A stretch of DNA of 32,900 nucleotides from JAJPHF01 sp035293805 (GCA_035293805.1 DATGMD010000071.1:1-32900); one strand, 5' to 3'; shown: positions 1 through 8,081, counted from the first letter of the stretch. Notes: generated by a model from the sequence alone, not told the origin. A program made the numbers and translations.

Positions 1-139
1 TCCCCCTGGGAGAGGGTCGGGGTGAGGGCGTCTCCCTCGTTCTCCCTCTCTGCTAAGGGAGAGGGGGGCAGGGGGGTGAGGTCCGGCCCCTCGTCCCTCC
101 CCCTCTCCCCCTGGGAGAGGGTCGGGGTGAGGGCGCGCC
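1..139 (+). repeat. Cluster of three family-A palindromic repeats
   Basis: Three head-to-tail copies of a GC-rich element are seen: a truncated copy at 1-30, a variant at 43-81 and a full copy at 101-136. The core is CCCTCTCC, a short CCCTG-type linker, then GGGAGAGGG followed by TCGGGGTGAGGG, so each copy can fold into a short hairpin with a G-rich tail. The full copy continues into a GCGCGCCCCGG tail that is also found after the copies near 7971 and 9856. Confidence 0.85.
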
Positions 140-201
140 CCGGTAGCCCAACCGCCCGGCCGGACCGGTTATGACCCGTCGGGGGCGAGCCGCGCCGCGC
201 G

Positions 202-708
202 CTACGGGATGACCGCCATCACGTCGACCTCGATCAGGCTGTCGGGGTCCGATAGGCTGGCGACCTGGACGGCCGTGCCCGGGACCGGCCGCGGCAGGTA
301 GCGGCGCCGCACCTCGGCGTTCAGGTTCCGGTCGTCGTAGTTGATGTAGTACGTCGTCTGCTTGAAGATGTACTGCAGGTCGCTGCCGAAGTGGCGCAGG
401 CTCGCACGGATGTTCTCGTAGCAGCGCTCGGTCTGCGGGATGATGCCGCCCGGGATCATGTACCACTCGTCGCCGCTAGTCCACACCTTGCCGTCCTCGC
501 CGGCCAGGTAGATGATGTTGCCCACCCGCGCCCCGGCGGCGAAGCGGCGGGGCGGATCGTACTGCAAGATCTCGAAGTCGGGCGACGGCGCGGCCGGCGT
601 CGGCGTCTGGGCGCCCGCCGTTCCCGCGACCAGCGCGCCAAACCCGCCGATGGCCCCACCCAGCAATAGCCGCCGCCGCGCCACGCTTGCCTGCAAGGAC
701 CCTAGCAT
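202..708 (-). CDS. Exported RidA/YjgF-family protein
   Basis: The 168-residue product begins with a twin-arginine-like signal: an RRRLLLGG motif near residue 11, a hydrophobic stretch and an AGAQ cleavage region near residue 34. The rest is one RidA (YjgF/YER057c/UK114) domain, with FAAGARVGNIIYLAGE near its start and TAVQVASLSDPDSLIEVDV near its end. Canonical RidA enzymes deaminate reactive enamine/imine intermediates in the cytosol, using an arginine in a PARSxV motif. Here that segment reads PVPGTAVQV, so the arginine is replaced by glycine. The ATG at 708 follows an AAAGGAG site with 7-base spacing. A TATACT-like -10 lies at 776-771 on this strand. Signal peptide plus lost arginine suggests a non-deaminase, extracytoplasmic Rid subfamily. 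The family call is firm; the substrate is unknown. Confidence 0.85.
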   Translation of the reverse strand: MLGSLQASVARRRLLLGGAIGGFGALVAGTAGAQTPTPAAPSPDFEILQYDPPRRFAAGARVGNIIYLAGEDGKVWTSGDEWYMIPGGIIPQTERCYENIRASLRHFGSDLQYIFKQTTYYINYDDRNLNAEVRRRYLPRPVPGTAVQVASLSDPDSLIEVDVMAVIP

Positions 709-819
709 CGCCGTCTCCTTTCCCCCTCGCGCTTCACTTGCCGCTCGTCACCCGCGCGCAAGGTGCCGCCAGTATAGCGCAGGGCCGCGCCAGCACGACT
801 AGCATCGCCTCCGTCAACT
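709..819 (-). promoter_or_regulatory. Leader and weak promoter of the exported RidA gene
   Basis: A TATACT hexamer reads on the minus strand at 776-771, about 63 bases before the start codon, with no convincing -35 box 16-18 bases further upstream. The ribosome-binding site AAAGGAG is at about 722-716. The rest of the stretch shows nothing recognisable. Confidence 0.35.
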
Positions 820-942
820 AAAGCGGCTCGCCCGCGAGGTGAGCCAGCCAGGGTCTGGTAGGGGCGGGTCTCGTGCCCGCCCGCGGCCCGCAGGCCGCAG
901 CTCCACACCAAACGCCCGCCAAGACCTGGTTGCAAACTGCTA
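820..942 (+). repeat. Family-B composite repeat, copy 1
   Basis: This copy contains the core GTAGGGGCGGG, a CTCGT spacer and GCCCGCCCGCGG, which is a strong hairpin. It ends in TGGTTGCAAACTGC at 927-940, a tail also found in the copy at 11035-11190. The interior between core and tail has diverged. It lies in the 363-base gap between the divergent RidA and small membrane protein genes. From 943 to 1049 nothing else is recognised. Confidence 0.7.
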
Positions 943-1071
943 CAGGCGCACGGACCCGGAGTATTTTGTCTGAGTAGCACGCCCGCGCGCCCACGGCCGG
1001 CGCCGCCTTCGTACACGATCGCCCGGCCGGCCGCGGGGCCTGGTACCCTGGAGGGGAGGCTACTGGACACC

Positions 1072-1320
1072 ATGTATCCGCTGGGTCGGCGCCGCGTGCC
1101 TCGCATCGTGTCGCTGGCGCTCGTCCTGATCCTCCTCGGGCTGCTACTGGCCCTGGTCAGCCTGTGGCGGCTGCAGCTCGCCGCGGCGGACTCGGACCGG
1201 CTGCAGTCCCGGACGCCCCTGACCACGGTCGCCTGCCCGACGACCCGGCCGGCCCAGCGGGCAACGGCCCCACACGCTCGCGCGGCGCCGCCGTATGCCC
1301 TACACTGTAGCAATCAGTAG
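1072..1320 (+). CDS. Small single-pass membrane protein, unknown
   Basis: The 82-residue frame starts at an ATG preceded by GGAGGGGAGG at 1050-1059, a usable if slightly distant ribosome-binding site. Residues 11-33 form one clear transmembrane helix (IVSLALVLILLGLLLALVSL) preceded by positive charges (RRRVPR), so the C-terminus would lie outside. The C-terminal 40 residues are Arg/Ala/Pro/Thr-rich without a recognisable domain. I do not recognise a family. The membrane helix and the site before it argue for a real gene; the low-complexity tail argues against. It is 65 bases upstream of the amidohydrolase and may share its transcript. Confidence 0.4.
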   Translation: MYPLGRRRVPRIVSLALVLILLGLLLALVSLWRLQLAAADSDRLQSRTPLTTVACPTTRPAQRATAPHARAAPPYALHCSNQ

Positions 1321-1385
1321 CGAGGAGCGCGGCGCGGCTCCACGGCTCGTAGCCCGTTGGGCGCGCGGCGCGCGGGGAGGGCATG

Positions 1386-2498
1386 ATGGCCGAGGCGCGA
1401 ATCGTCGATGCGGACTCGCACGTCGAGGAATGCGAGGAATACTGGCGCTATCTCGACCCGCAATACGCGGCGCGTCGCCCGTTCCCCATTGTCGGCGAGA
1501 ACCGGCCCGAGTTCGCCGGCATGAACGCCTTCTGGTACGTCGACGGCCAGACCTACCCGCGCCCGACCGGCCGCGGCGTGACGATCTACGCGACCCCCCT
1601 CCAGCAGGAGCGCGCGAAGCGCAAGCCGTTCAGCCTCGGCAGCCAGTCGCTGACCGCCCCGGCCGAGCGCGTACGCGATCTCGACGCGGGCGGCATCGAC
1701 GCGCAGGTGAACTTCCCGACGATCTTTCTGGACACGCTGACCGAGGACCCCGCCTTCGAGGCGGCGCTCATGTCCAGCTACAACTCGTTCACGGCGCAAG
1801 CTTGCGCGCAGGCGCCGGAGCGGCTCAAGTGGGCGGCGGTGATCCCCCTCCGCGACCCCGAGCGCGCCGTCGCCGAGGCCCGCCGCGCCCGCGAGCTGGG
1901 CGCCGTCTGCGCGGCCACCACCGCCGGTACGCTCGGCGACCTGGGGCTCGACCAGGCGGGCCTCGACCCGCTGTGGGCCGAGCTAGAGCGCAGCGGCTTG
2001 CCGTTCTGCATCCACTGCGGCTGGTGCAACGACGGCGTGCGCAAGCCCTTCCACACGAGCTACGGCGCCCATGTGCTCGGCTTCACCGTGCCCGTCCTCA
2101 TGGCCTTCTACGCCTTCACCGGCGGCGGCATCCTCGACCGCTTCCCGCGCCTGAAGCTCGGCTTCCTGGAGGCGGGCTGCGAGTGGGTGCCCTACCTCGT
2201 GCAGCGCATGGACCACTACTTCGGCTCCGAGAGCAACAGCGGCCGGCCCGTCCCCCAGCGCCGGGCCAGCGACTACCTGCGGGAGTGCGCCATCTACTTC
2301 ACCACCGAGGCCGAGGAGCGGTATCTGCCCCAGGTGCTCGACTTCGTCGGCCAGGACCGTATCATGATCTCAGCCGACATGCCCCATGGCGAGGCGCGCG
2401 AGGCGTCGGTGGCCGAGATCCGCGAGCGCACCGATCTGACGGAGGCGCAGAAGCGCCAGATTCTCGGCGAGGCGGCCGCCACGTTCTACGGGATCTAA
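1386..2498 (+). CDS. Amidohydrolase family 2 (ACMSD-like) metal hydrolase/decarboxylase
   Basis: The 370-residue product is a TIM-barrel amidohydrolase of the Amidohydro_2 type, which includes aminocarboxymuconate-semialdehyde decarboxylase and gamma-resorcylate decarboxylases. Visible signatures are DADSHVEE at the N-terminus (metal-binding Asp/His), FCIHCGWCND near residue 212, RFPRLKLGFLEAGCEWVPYL near residue 255 and ISADMPHGE near residue 329, where the conserved acidic residue ends the metal site. Two adjacent ATGs occur at 1383 and 1386. GGGGAGG at 1374-1380 is better spaced for the second, so that start is used. The UbiD gene begins 16 bases downstream, implying co-transcription and perhaps consecutive steps on an aromatic or cyclic acid. 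Family certain, substrate unknown. Confidence 0.9.
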   Translation: MAEARIVDADSHVEECEEYWRYLDPQYAARRPFPIVGENRPEFAGMNAFWYVDGQTYPRPTGRGVTIYATPLQQERAKRKPFSLGSQSLTAPAERVRDLDAGGIDAQVNFPTIFLDTLTEDPAFEAALMSSYNSFTAQACAQAPERLKWAAVIPLRDPERAVAEARRARELGAVCAATTAGTLGDLGLDQAGLDPLWAELERSGLPFCIHCGWCNDGVRKPFHTSYGAHVLGFTVPVLMAFYAFTGGGILDRFPRLKLGFLEAGCEWVPYLVQRMDHYFGSESNSGRPVPQRRASDYLRECAIYFTTEAEERYLPQVLDFVGQDRIMISADMPHGEAREASVAEIRERTDLTEAQKRQILGEAAATFYGI

Positions 2499-2514
2499 TC
2501 AAAGGAGAGCCGGA

Positions 2515-3987
2515 ATGCAGACCGTTGTCGAACCGCGTACCTCGGGCCGGGCGCACCGCGACCTGCGCGAGTGGCTGGACCGCGTCCGCGCGATCGGGCA
2601 GCTCCAGGACGTGCGGGGCGCCGACTGGAACCTGGAGCTGGGCATCCTCGCCGAGCTGAACGCCAAGCGCCCGGACTCGAAGTGCCTCCTGTTCGACGAG
2701 ATCCCCGGCTACCCCAAGGGCTATCGCGTCGTGGCCGGCGCGCTGCTGAACGCGCCGCGACTGGCGGTCGCGCTGAACCTCGACCCGACGCTCAACGACC
2801 AGCAGCTCGTGCAGGCGCTCCGCGGCGAGCCGCGGCGCTGGGAGACGGAGGCCCGCCAGTACGCCGCGGTGGAGGTGCCGGCGGCGCAGGCGCCTGTCCT
2901 CCAGAACAAGCAGGAGGGCGAGGCCGTCAACGTGCTGCGCTTCCCGGCGCCGTTCTGGCACCCCAAGGACGGCGGCCGCTACCTGGGCACCGGCTGCTGC
3001 GTCATCACCCGCGACCCCGACAGCGGCCAGGTGAACGTGGGCGCCTACCGCGTGATGGTCCACGACGAGAAGACGCTGGCGCTGATGATCTCGCCGGGCA
3101 AGCAGGGCTCCATCCACCTCCAGAAGTACCGCGCGCGCGGCGAGGCCTGCCCCATCGCCATCACCTTTGGCGAGGACCCGCTGCTCATGCTCGTGGCCGG
3201 CCTGGAAGTGCCGATGGACATCTGCGAGTACGACTACACGGGCGCCGCCAAGCGCCAATCGCTCGACGTCGTCGCCGGCCCGCTCACGGGCCTGCCGATC
3301 CCCGCCGACGCCGAGATCGCCATCGAGGGCTTCGTGCCGCCCGACGACGTGCGCGAGGAGGGGCCGTTCGGCGAGTGGACCGGCTACTACGCCAGCGGCG
3401 AGCGCCCGCAGCCGATCATCCAGGTGCGGGCCGCCTACCACCGCGACGACCCGATCATCCTCGGCTCGCCGCCCAACCGCCCGCCGAACGACTACAGCTA
3501 CTGGCGCGCGGTCGTCCGCTCGGCGGTCATGCACGACGCGGTCGAGCGCGCGGGCGTCCCGGACGTGCGCGGCGTGTGGTGCCACGAGTCGGGCGGCGCG
3601 CGCATGCTGACGATCATCTCGATCAAGCAGCGCTTCGCCGGCCACGCCCGCATGGCCGGCTTCGTCGCGGCGCAGATCCGCGAGGCCGCCTACGCCGGCC
3701 GCTACGTGATCGTCGTGGACGACGACATCGACCCGACGAACACGAACGACGTGCTATGGGCGATGTCCACGCGCAGCGATCCGGCCAGCGACATCGACTT
3801 CATCCGCCGCGCCTGGAGCACCGCGCTCGACCCGATGGTGCGGCCGGGCTCGGAGGCGATGGTGAACTCGCGCGCCGTGATCGACGCCTGCCGGCCGTTC
3901 GAGTGGATGTCCGAGTTCCCGGAGGTCGCCGAGTCGCCGCCGGAGCTGCAGGAGCAGGTGCGCCAGAAGTGGGCGCACCTGTTCTAA
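2515..3987 (+). CDS. UbiD-family prenyl-FMN-dependent decarboxylase
   Basis: The 490-residue product matches UbiD-type reversible (de)carboxylases in length and motifs throughout. The catalytic Arg-Glu-Glu set known from fungal Fdc1 is present: Arg179 in GAYRV, and Glu282 and Glu287 in EGPFGEWTGYY, with the expected spacing of five between the glutamates. These enzymes use prenylated FMN made by a UbiX partner and act on unsaturated or aromatic carboxylic acids. No ubiX is seen in the window, so the cofactor must come from elsewhere. The ATG follows AAAGGAG at 2500-2506. The gene is 16 bases after the amidohydrolase. A 19-bp perfect inverted repeat follows the stop. Ubiquinone synthesis is unlikely given the neighbours; a catabolic role is inferred. 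Confidence 0.93.
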   Translation: MQTVVEPRTSGRAHRDLREWLDRVRAIGQLQDVRGADWNLELGILAELNAKRPDSKCLLFDEIPGYPKGYRVVAGALLNAPRLAVALNLDPTLNDQQLVQALRGEPRRWETEARQYAAVEVPAAQAPVLQNKQEGEAVNVLRFPAPFWHPKDGGRYLGTGCCVITRDPDSGQVNVGAYRVMVHDEKTLALMISPGKQGSIHLQKYRARGEACPIAITFGEDPLLMLVAGLEVPMDICEYDYTGAAKRQSLDVVAGPLTGLPIPADAEIAIEGFVPPDDVREEGPFGEWTGYYASGERPQPIIQVRAAYHRDDPIILGSPPNRPPNDYSYWRAVVRSAVMHDAVERAGVPDVRGVWCHESGGARMLTIISIKQRFAGHARMAGFVAAQIREAAYAGRYVIVVDDDIDPTNTNDVLWAMSTRSDPASDIDFIRRAWSTALDPMVRPGSEAMVNSRAVIDACRPFEWMSEFPEVAESPPELQEQVRQKWAHLF

Positions 3988-4001
3988 TCGGCAACCACGC
4001 A

Positions 4002-4041
4002 CAGCGCTGGCCGGGGGCGGCACCGCCCCCGGCCAGCGCTG
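4002..4041 (+). terminator. 19-bp perfect inverted repeat after ubiD-like gene
   Basis: Positions 4002-4020 and 4023-4041 are exact reverse complements, separated by only two bases (CA). The stem is extremely GC-rich (it contains GGCCGGGGGCGG). There is no U-tract after it. It lies between the UbiD stop and the ribosome-binding site of the first lipoprotein, so it may end the enzyme transcript, stabilise its 3' end or reduce read-through into the lipoprotein genes. Confidence 0.65.
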
Positions 4042-4072
4042 CTACTTGACCCTGGGGCGCAAGGAGCACGCG

Positions 4073-5254
4073 ATGACCCGCTGGAGCCTGATCCTGACCC
4101 TCTGCCTGGCCGCCGCCTGCTCGTCGGTCGCGCCCGGCGCGGCGCCGCCCCCCAATTCTGCGGGGAGCCAAAGCGCGCCCAGCTCGCCCGCTGCCGTGGC
4201 TGCCCCCACGGCCCCGAGCGCCCCGCCCGGCGCGCCGTCGCTGGCCGGCGACCACGCGACCGGCGCCCCAGCCGCCAGCGGGACGAACCCTTACCTGCCC
4301 GCGCCCGGCGAGGCGCCAGTCAACGTGAATGCCGCCACCTGCGCCGTCACCGGCGGCTTCGTCCAGTTCTACACGGCGCTCGACAATGGCATCTTCCAAA
4401 AGTACGGCATGAACGTGCAGCACACGGTGATCCGCAGCAGCGGCGCGGCGCTCGCGGCGATGACCTCGGGCGAGATCCAGTTCCTCTACTGCGCCGCCGC
4501 GGCCGTGATCCCCGGTATGGCCAGCGGGATCGAGGCGAAGATCGTCGCCGATCCGCTGCAAGGGCTTCCCTACGTCATGATCGCCCGCCCCGACGTACAC
4601 ACGATGACCGACCTGCGCGGCAAATCGCTCGCCATTACGCGCCCCGGCGACCTCGACGACCTGGTGTCCCGCCAGGCGCTCGAGCATTTCGGGCTGAAGC
4701 CCAACGAGGACGTGCAGCTGCGGCCGATCGGCGGCAGCCAGCCGGAACGCTACCAGGCGCTGCTCGCGAACATCGTGCAGGGCATCGCGATTACGCCGCC
4801 GCTCGACGCCCAGGCCCGCAAGGACGGGATGAACGTCATCTACCAGCTTTCCGACCTGAACGTGCCGTTCGTCTACAGTGCCGTGGAGGCGCCCAACCGC
4901 GTGATCCGCGAGAACCCGCAGCTCGTCCAGCGGTTCGTCGCCGCTATCGCCGAGGGTGTGTATTTCACCGAGAAGAACCCCGAGGTCGCTCGCGCCTCCT
5001 TGCGCAAGGTGCTCGACCTAGACGACCCCGAGGCGCTCGACTCGGCCTACGACGCCTACGCCCGCAAGCTGGTGAACCGGCGCATGACCACCGCGTTCGA
5101 GGCCGTGAACGACATCATTCAGGAGGCCCGCGCGGACGGCACCGCCGTAACCGTCTCGGGCGCTGCGGACATCGCGACCAACCAGTTCACCGACGACCTG
5201 GAGCGCACGGGCTTCCTCCAGCAGCTCTGGGGCGCCGAGCTGCCGCCGCGCTAG
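4073..5254 (+). CDS. NMT1/THI5-like ABC substrate-binding lipoprotein, copy 1
   Basis: The 393-residue product starts at the ATG after GCAAGGAGC. A TTG 27 bases upstream is in frame but has no ribosome-binding site. The lipoprotein signal ends in LAAAC with Cys16, followed by about 60 residues of Ala/Pro/Ser linker. The mature part is a periplasmic-binding fold of the NMT1/SsuA/TauA type: a GGFVQFYTALDNGIFQKYGM start, DLRGKSLAITRPGDLDD, and the PNEDVQLRPIGGSQPERYQALL hinge region. Such proteins deliver small organic anions or pyrimidine-like compounds to an ABC permease. Cys90 and Cys140 are conserved in all three tandem copies and may form a disulfide. No permease or ATPase adjoins it. The ligand cannot be read from sequence. 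Confidence 0.9.
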   Translation: MTRWSLILTLCLAAACSSVAPGAAPPPNSAGSQSAPSSPAAVAAPTAPSAPPGAPSLAGDHATGAPAASGTNPYLPAPGEAPVNVNAATCAVTGGFVQFYTALDNGIFQKYGMNVQHTVIRSSGAALAAMTSGEIQFLYCAAAAVIPGMASGIEAKIVADPLQGLPYVMIARPDVHTMTDLRGKSLAITRPGDLDDLVSRQALEHFGLKPNEDVQLRPIGGSQPERYQALLANIVQGIAITPPLDAQARKDGMNVIYQLSDLNVPFVYSAVEAPNRVIRENPQLVQRFVAAIAEGVYFTEKNPEVARASLRKVLDLDDPEALDSAYDAYARKLVNRRMTTAFEAVNDIIQEARADGTAVTVSGAADIATNQFTDDLERTGFLQQLWGAELPPR

Positions 5255-5278
5255 CTCAGGAGACAAGGAGAGCGGCCC

Positions 5279-6418
5279 ATGACTCGCTGGAGCATCGTCG
5301 TAACGCTGTGTCTGGCCATCGCCTGCTCGTCCGGGGCCACTGGCGGTAGCGCGCCGACCGGCGCCTCCGGCGCCGCTCAGGCCACGGCCGCGCCCACGGC
5401 CGCCAGCGCGCCAACCGCCGGCACCAGCGCGCCGGCCGCGAGCGACGCCAACCCCTACCTGGCGCAGCCGGGCCAGCCGCTGACTCCCGTCAAAGTGGCG
5501 ACCTGCGCGGTCAGCGGCGGCTTCATCCAGCTCTACACGGCGATCGAAGCCAAGCTGTTCGAGAAGTACGGCATGCAGGTCGAGCTAACGAACATCAGCG
5601 GCAGCGGCCCGGCACTCGCCGCCATGACCTCGGGCGACATCCACTTCCTGTACTGCGCCGCCGACGCCACGATCCCGGGCATGGCCAGCGGCGCCGAGGT
5701 GAAGCTGGTTGCCGACCCGCTGCTCGGCCTGCCCTACGTGCTCATCACCCGGCCCGACGTGAAGACCGTCCAGGACCTCAAGGGGAAGTCCCTGGGCGTC
5801 GCGCGCGTCGGCGACCTCTCCGACCGGCTCAGCCGCCTGATGGTCGAGAAGTTCGGGCTGCGGCCGAATGAGGACGTGGACATCCGGCCGATCGGCGGCA
5901 GCCAGCCCGAGCGCTACCAGGGGCTCTTGGCCGGCGTCGTCGGCGGCATCATCATCACCCCGCCGCTCGAAGTGCAGGCGCGCAAGGATGGCCTGAACGT
6001 CGTCTACGAGCTGTCCGACATGAACCTGCCGTTCATCTACAGCGCCGTTCACGCGCCGAACACGTTGATCCGCGACAACCCGCAGCTCGTCCAGCGCTTC
6101 GTGGCCGCCATGGCCGACGCGGTCTACTTCACCGAGAAGAACCCCGACGTGGCGCGGGCGGCCCTCCAGAAGGTGCTCAAACTGGACGATCCGGAGTCGC
6201 TGGACTCCGCCTATAACGCCTATGCCAAGAAGCTCGTCAACCGGCGCATGACGATCCCGCTGAGCACCGTGAACGACGCGATCAACGACGCGCGCGAGCA
6301 GGGCACGCAGGTGACGGTCAGCGGCCCGGAAGCGATCGCCACCAACCAGTTCGTGGACGAGCTAGACCGCAACGGCTTCCTGCAACAGCTCTGGGACGGC
6401 GAGCTGCCCCCCAAGTAA
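5279..6418 (+). CDS. NMT1/THI5-like ABC substrate-binding lipoprotein, copy 2
   Basis: This 379-residue paralogue of the preceding protein starts 24 bases after its stop, behind AAGGAGAG. Its opening MTRWS and its LAIAC lipobox (Cys16) mirror copy 1, which points to tandem duplication. The binding domain carries the same blocks: ATCAVSGGF with Cys76, FLYCAADATIPGMASG with Cys126, and PNEDVDIRPIGGSQPERYQ. The two cysteines are 50 residues apart, exactly as in copies 1 and 3. The hinge-proximal segment SGSGPALAAM differs from RSSGAALAAM in copy 1, so ligand preference may have shifted. It is probably transcribed with copy 1. Confidence 0.9.
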   Translation: MTRWSIVVTLCLAIACSSGATGGSAPTGASGAAQATAAPTAASAPTAGTSAPAASDANPYLAQPGQPLTPVKVATCAVSGGFIQLYTAIEAKLFEKYGMQVELTNISGSGPALAAMTSGDIHFLYCAADATIPGMASGAEVKLVADPLLGLPYVLITRPDVKTVQDLKGKSLGVARVGDLSDRLSRLMVEKFGLRPNEDVDIRPIGGSQPERYQGLLAGVVGGIIITPPLEVQARKDGLNVVYELSDMNLPFIYSAVHAPNTLIRDNPQLVQRFVAAMADAVYFTEKNPDVARAALQKVLKLDDPESLDSAYNAYAKKLVNRRMTIPLSTVNDAINDAREQGTQVTVSGPEAIATNQFVDELDRNGFLQQLWDGELPPK

Positions 6419-6453
6419 TCGTCGGCCCCACCGCGGTTGTCGCGGGCGTTGAG

Positions 6454-6505
6454 CCATGAGGTAGGCCAGGGGCTCGTCCCCTGCCATGGAGAGTAGGCCA
6501 TGAGG
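6454..6505 (+). repeat. Family-C repeat flanked by an 8-base direct duplication
   Basis: The element AGGTAGGCCAGGGGCTCGTCCCCTGCC at 6459-6485 contains an AGGGG/CCCCT hairpin with a CTCGT loop. It resembles copies at 7770-7803 and 23623-23654. CCATGAGG occurs at 6454-6461 and again at 6498-6505, on both sides of the element. The right-hand copy includes the start codon of the third lipoprotein. The duplication may be a target-site footprint of repeat insertion. Confidence 0.6.
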
Positions 6506-7636
6506 CACCTATGCTTGACGCTGCTGCTGGCGCTGGCCGCGGCCTGCACGGCCGGCGCGCCCAGTGCGCCGCCGCCCCAGTCCGCCAGCGCTGGCACCAG
6601 CCAGAGCGCGCCTAGCCCCGGCGCCGCCCCCACAGCGGGGGCGGCCACCAGCCCACCGGCGGCCAGCGCCAACCCCTACCAGGCGCCGCCCGGCCAGGCG
6701 CCGATCAACGTCAAGGCGGCCACCTGCGCCGTCTCGGGCGGGTTCGTCCACCTCTACACGGCAGTCGATGCCGGCCTCTTCCAGCAGTACGGGCTGAACG
6801 TCGAGCACGTCAGCATCTCCGGCAGCGGGCCGTCGCTGGCCGCGATGAGTGCGGGCGAAATCCAGTTCCTCTATTGCGCCGCCGAGGCTACGATTCCGGG
6901 GCTGGCCAGCGGCTCCGACGCGCGGATCGTCGGCTCGCCGCTGCTCGGGCTGCCCTACGTGCTCCTCGCCAGCGCCGACGTGCAGTCGGTCCCCGACCTG
7001 CGCGGCAAGACGATCGCCGTCAGCCGTCCGGGCCAGCTCAACGACCGCCTCGCGCGCATGACCGTCGAGAAGTTCGGGCTGAAGCCGAACGAGGACGTGG
7101 AGATCCGGCCCATCGGCGGCGGCCAGCCGGAGGGCTTCCAGGCGCTGGTCGCCGGCGTCGCCCAGGCGACCCCCGTGACCCCGCCGCTGGACGCTGAGGG
7201 GCGGAAGTACGAGCTGCACGTGATCTACGACATGAACAACCTCGGCCTGCCGTTCGTCTACAGCGCGGTCCACGCGCCCAACAACCTGATCCGCGACAAC
7301 CCGCAGCTCGTCCAGAAGTTTGTGGCGGCCATCGCCGACGCCGTGTACTACACCGAGAAGAATCCGGACGCCGCGCGCGCGGCATTGCGGAAGGTCCTCG
7401 ACCTGCAGGACGAGGACGCGCTGAACTCGGCCTACGACGCCTACGCCAAGAAGTTCGTCAACCGACGGCTCACGACCCCGCTGGACGCCGTACAAGGCAC
7501 CATCGACTACGCCCGCGAGCAGGGCACCCAGGTCGTGAAGAACGCCGACGACATTGTGACCAACCAGTTCGCCGACGACCTGGACCGCTCCGGCTTCCTC
7601 CAGCAGCTCTGGGGCGCCGAGCTGCCCCCGAAGTGA
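6500..7636 (+). CDS. NMT1/THI5-like ABC substrate-binding lipoprotein, copy 3
   Basis: The third tandem paralogue has 378 residues. Its signal peptide differs from copies 1 and 2 (MRHLCLTLLLALAAAC), but the lipid-attachment Cys is again residue 16. The binding domain aligns block by block: Cys76 in ATCAVSGGF, Cys126 in FLYCAAEATIPGLASG, PNEDVEIRPIGGGQPEGFQ and the C-terminal NQFADDLDRSGFLQQLWGAELPPK. The GGSQPERYQ motif shared by copies 1 and 2 has become GGGQPEGFQ, so this copy is the most diverged. It starts at an ATG behind GGAGAG; a repeat has entered the 81-base spacer just upstream. No transporter membrane genes follow, so it is an orphan binding protein. Confidence 0.9.
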   Translation: MRHLCLTLLLALAAACTAGAPSAPPPQSASAGTSQSAPSPGAAPTAGAATSPPAASANPYQAPPGQAPINVKAATCAVSGGFVHLYTAVDAGLFQQYGLNVEHVSISGSGPSLAAMSAGEIQFLYCAAEATIPGLASGSDARIVGSPLLGLPYVLLASADVQSVPDLRGKTIAVSRPGQLNDRLARMTVEKFGLKPNEDVEIRPIGGGQPEGFQALVAGVAQATPVTPPLDAEGRKYELHVIYDMNNLGLPFVYSAVHAPNNLIRDNPQLVQKFVAAIADAVYYTEKNPDAARAALRKVLDLQDEDALNSAYDAYAKKFVNRRLTTPLDAVQGTIDYAREQGTQVVKNADDIVTNQFADDLDRSGFLQQLWGAELPPK

Positions 7637-7683
7637 CCCCTCCGGTCCTCGTCTCGCGCGCCCGCGGCGGCATCCACGAGTGA

Positions 7684-8013
7684 TACCGAATCCGGGGTGG
7701 CGTTCCCTTACTCCCTCTCCTTCTGGGAGAGGGTCGGGGTGAGGGCCCGCCTCCTATGACCAGCCAATAAGGTAGGGCGGGGGCTCGTCCCCCGCCGCCC
7801 GGCCGTGCCGCCGCGATCATCCATCCCGGAGATTGCCCTGAGCTGCCGCCCGACAGCTTGCGGTCATGCCGAATCCGGCGACGGCCTTCCCTATCTCCCT
7901 CTCCCAGGGGGAGAGGGCGGAGGTGAGGGCGTCTTACTCCCTCTCCCCCTGGGAGAGGGCGGGGGTGAGGGCGCGCCCCGGCCGGCGCACCGCCGGGCCG
8001 GATCGGGTATCAC
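7684..8013 (+). repeat. Family-A and family-C repeats in a 520-base gene-free stretch
   Basis: Family-A copies lie at 7713-7745, 7897-7929 and 7939-7971, and a family-C copy at 7770-7803. Two family-A copies are preceded by the same CCGAATCCGG block (7686 and 7870). The copy at 7939 is followed by the GCGCGCCCCGG..GGCCGGA..CGG tail also seen at 136-170. All copies point the same way. No gene is supported between 7637 and 8157. Confidence 0.8.
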
Positions 8014-8081
8014 GCGAGCCGCCCGGCGCCGCCCCAAGAGGAGCGGGCGGCGCCGGCCTGCTGTAACGGTGAGCGCGTGTA

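Noticed and set aside
702..1313. 203-residue minus-strand open frame
   Set aside because: It has an arginine- and serine-rich composition with no domain, it covers a repeat and the opposite strand of the small membrane gene, and it has no ribosome-binding site.
4073..7636. Thiamine precursor uptake (ThiY-type) assignment
   Set aside because: The NMT1/THI5-like fold is shared by many ligands, and no thiamine gene or riboswitch is nearby.
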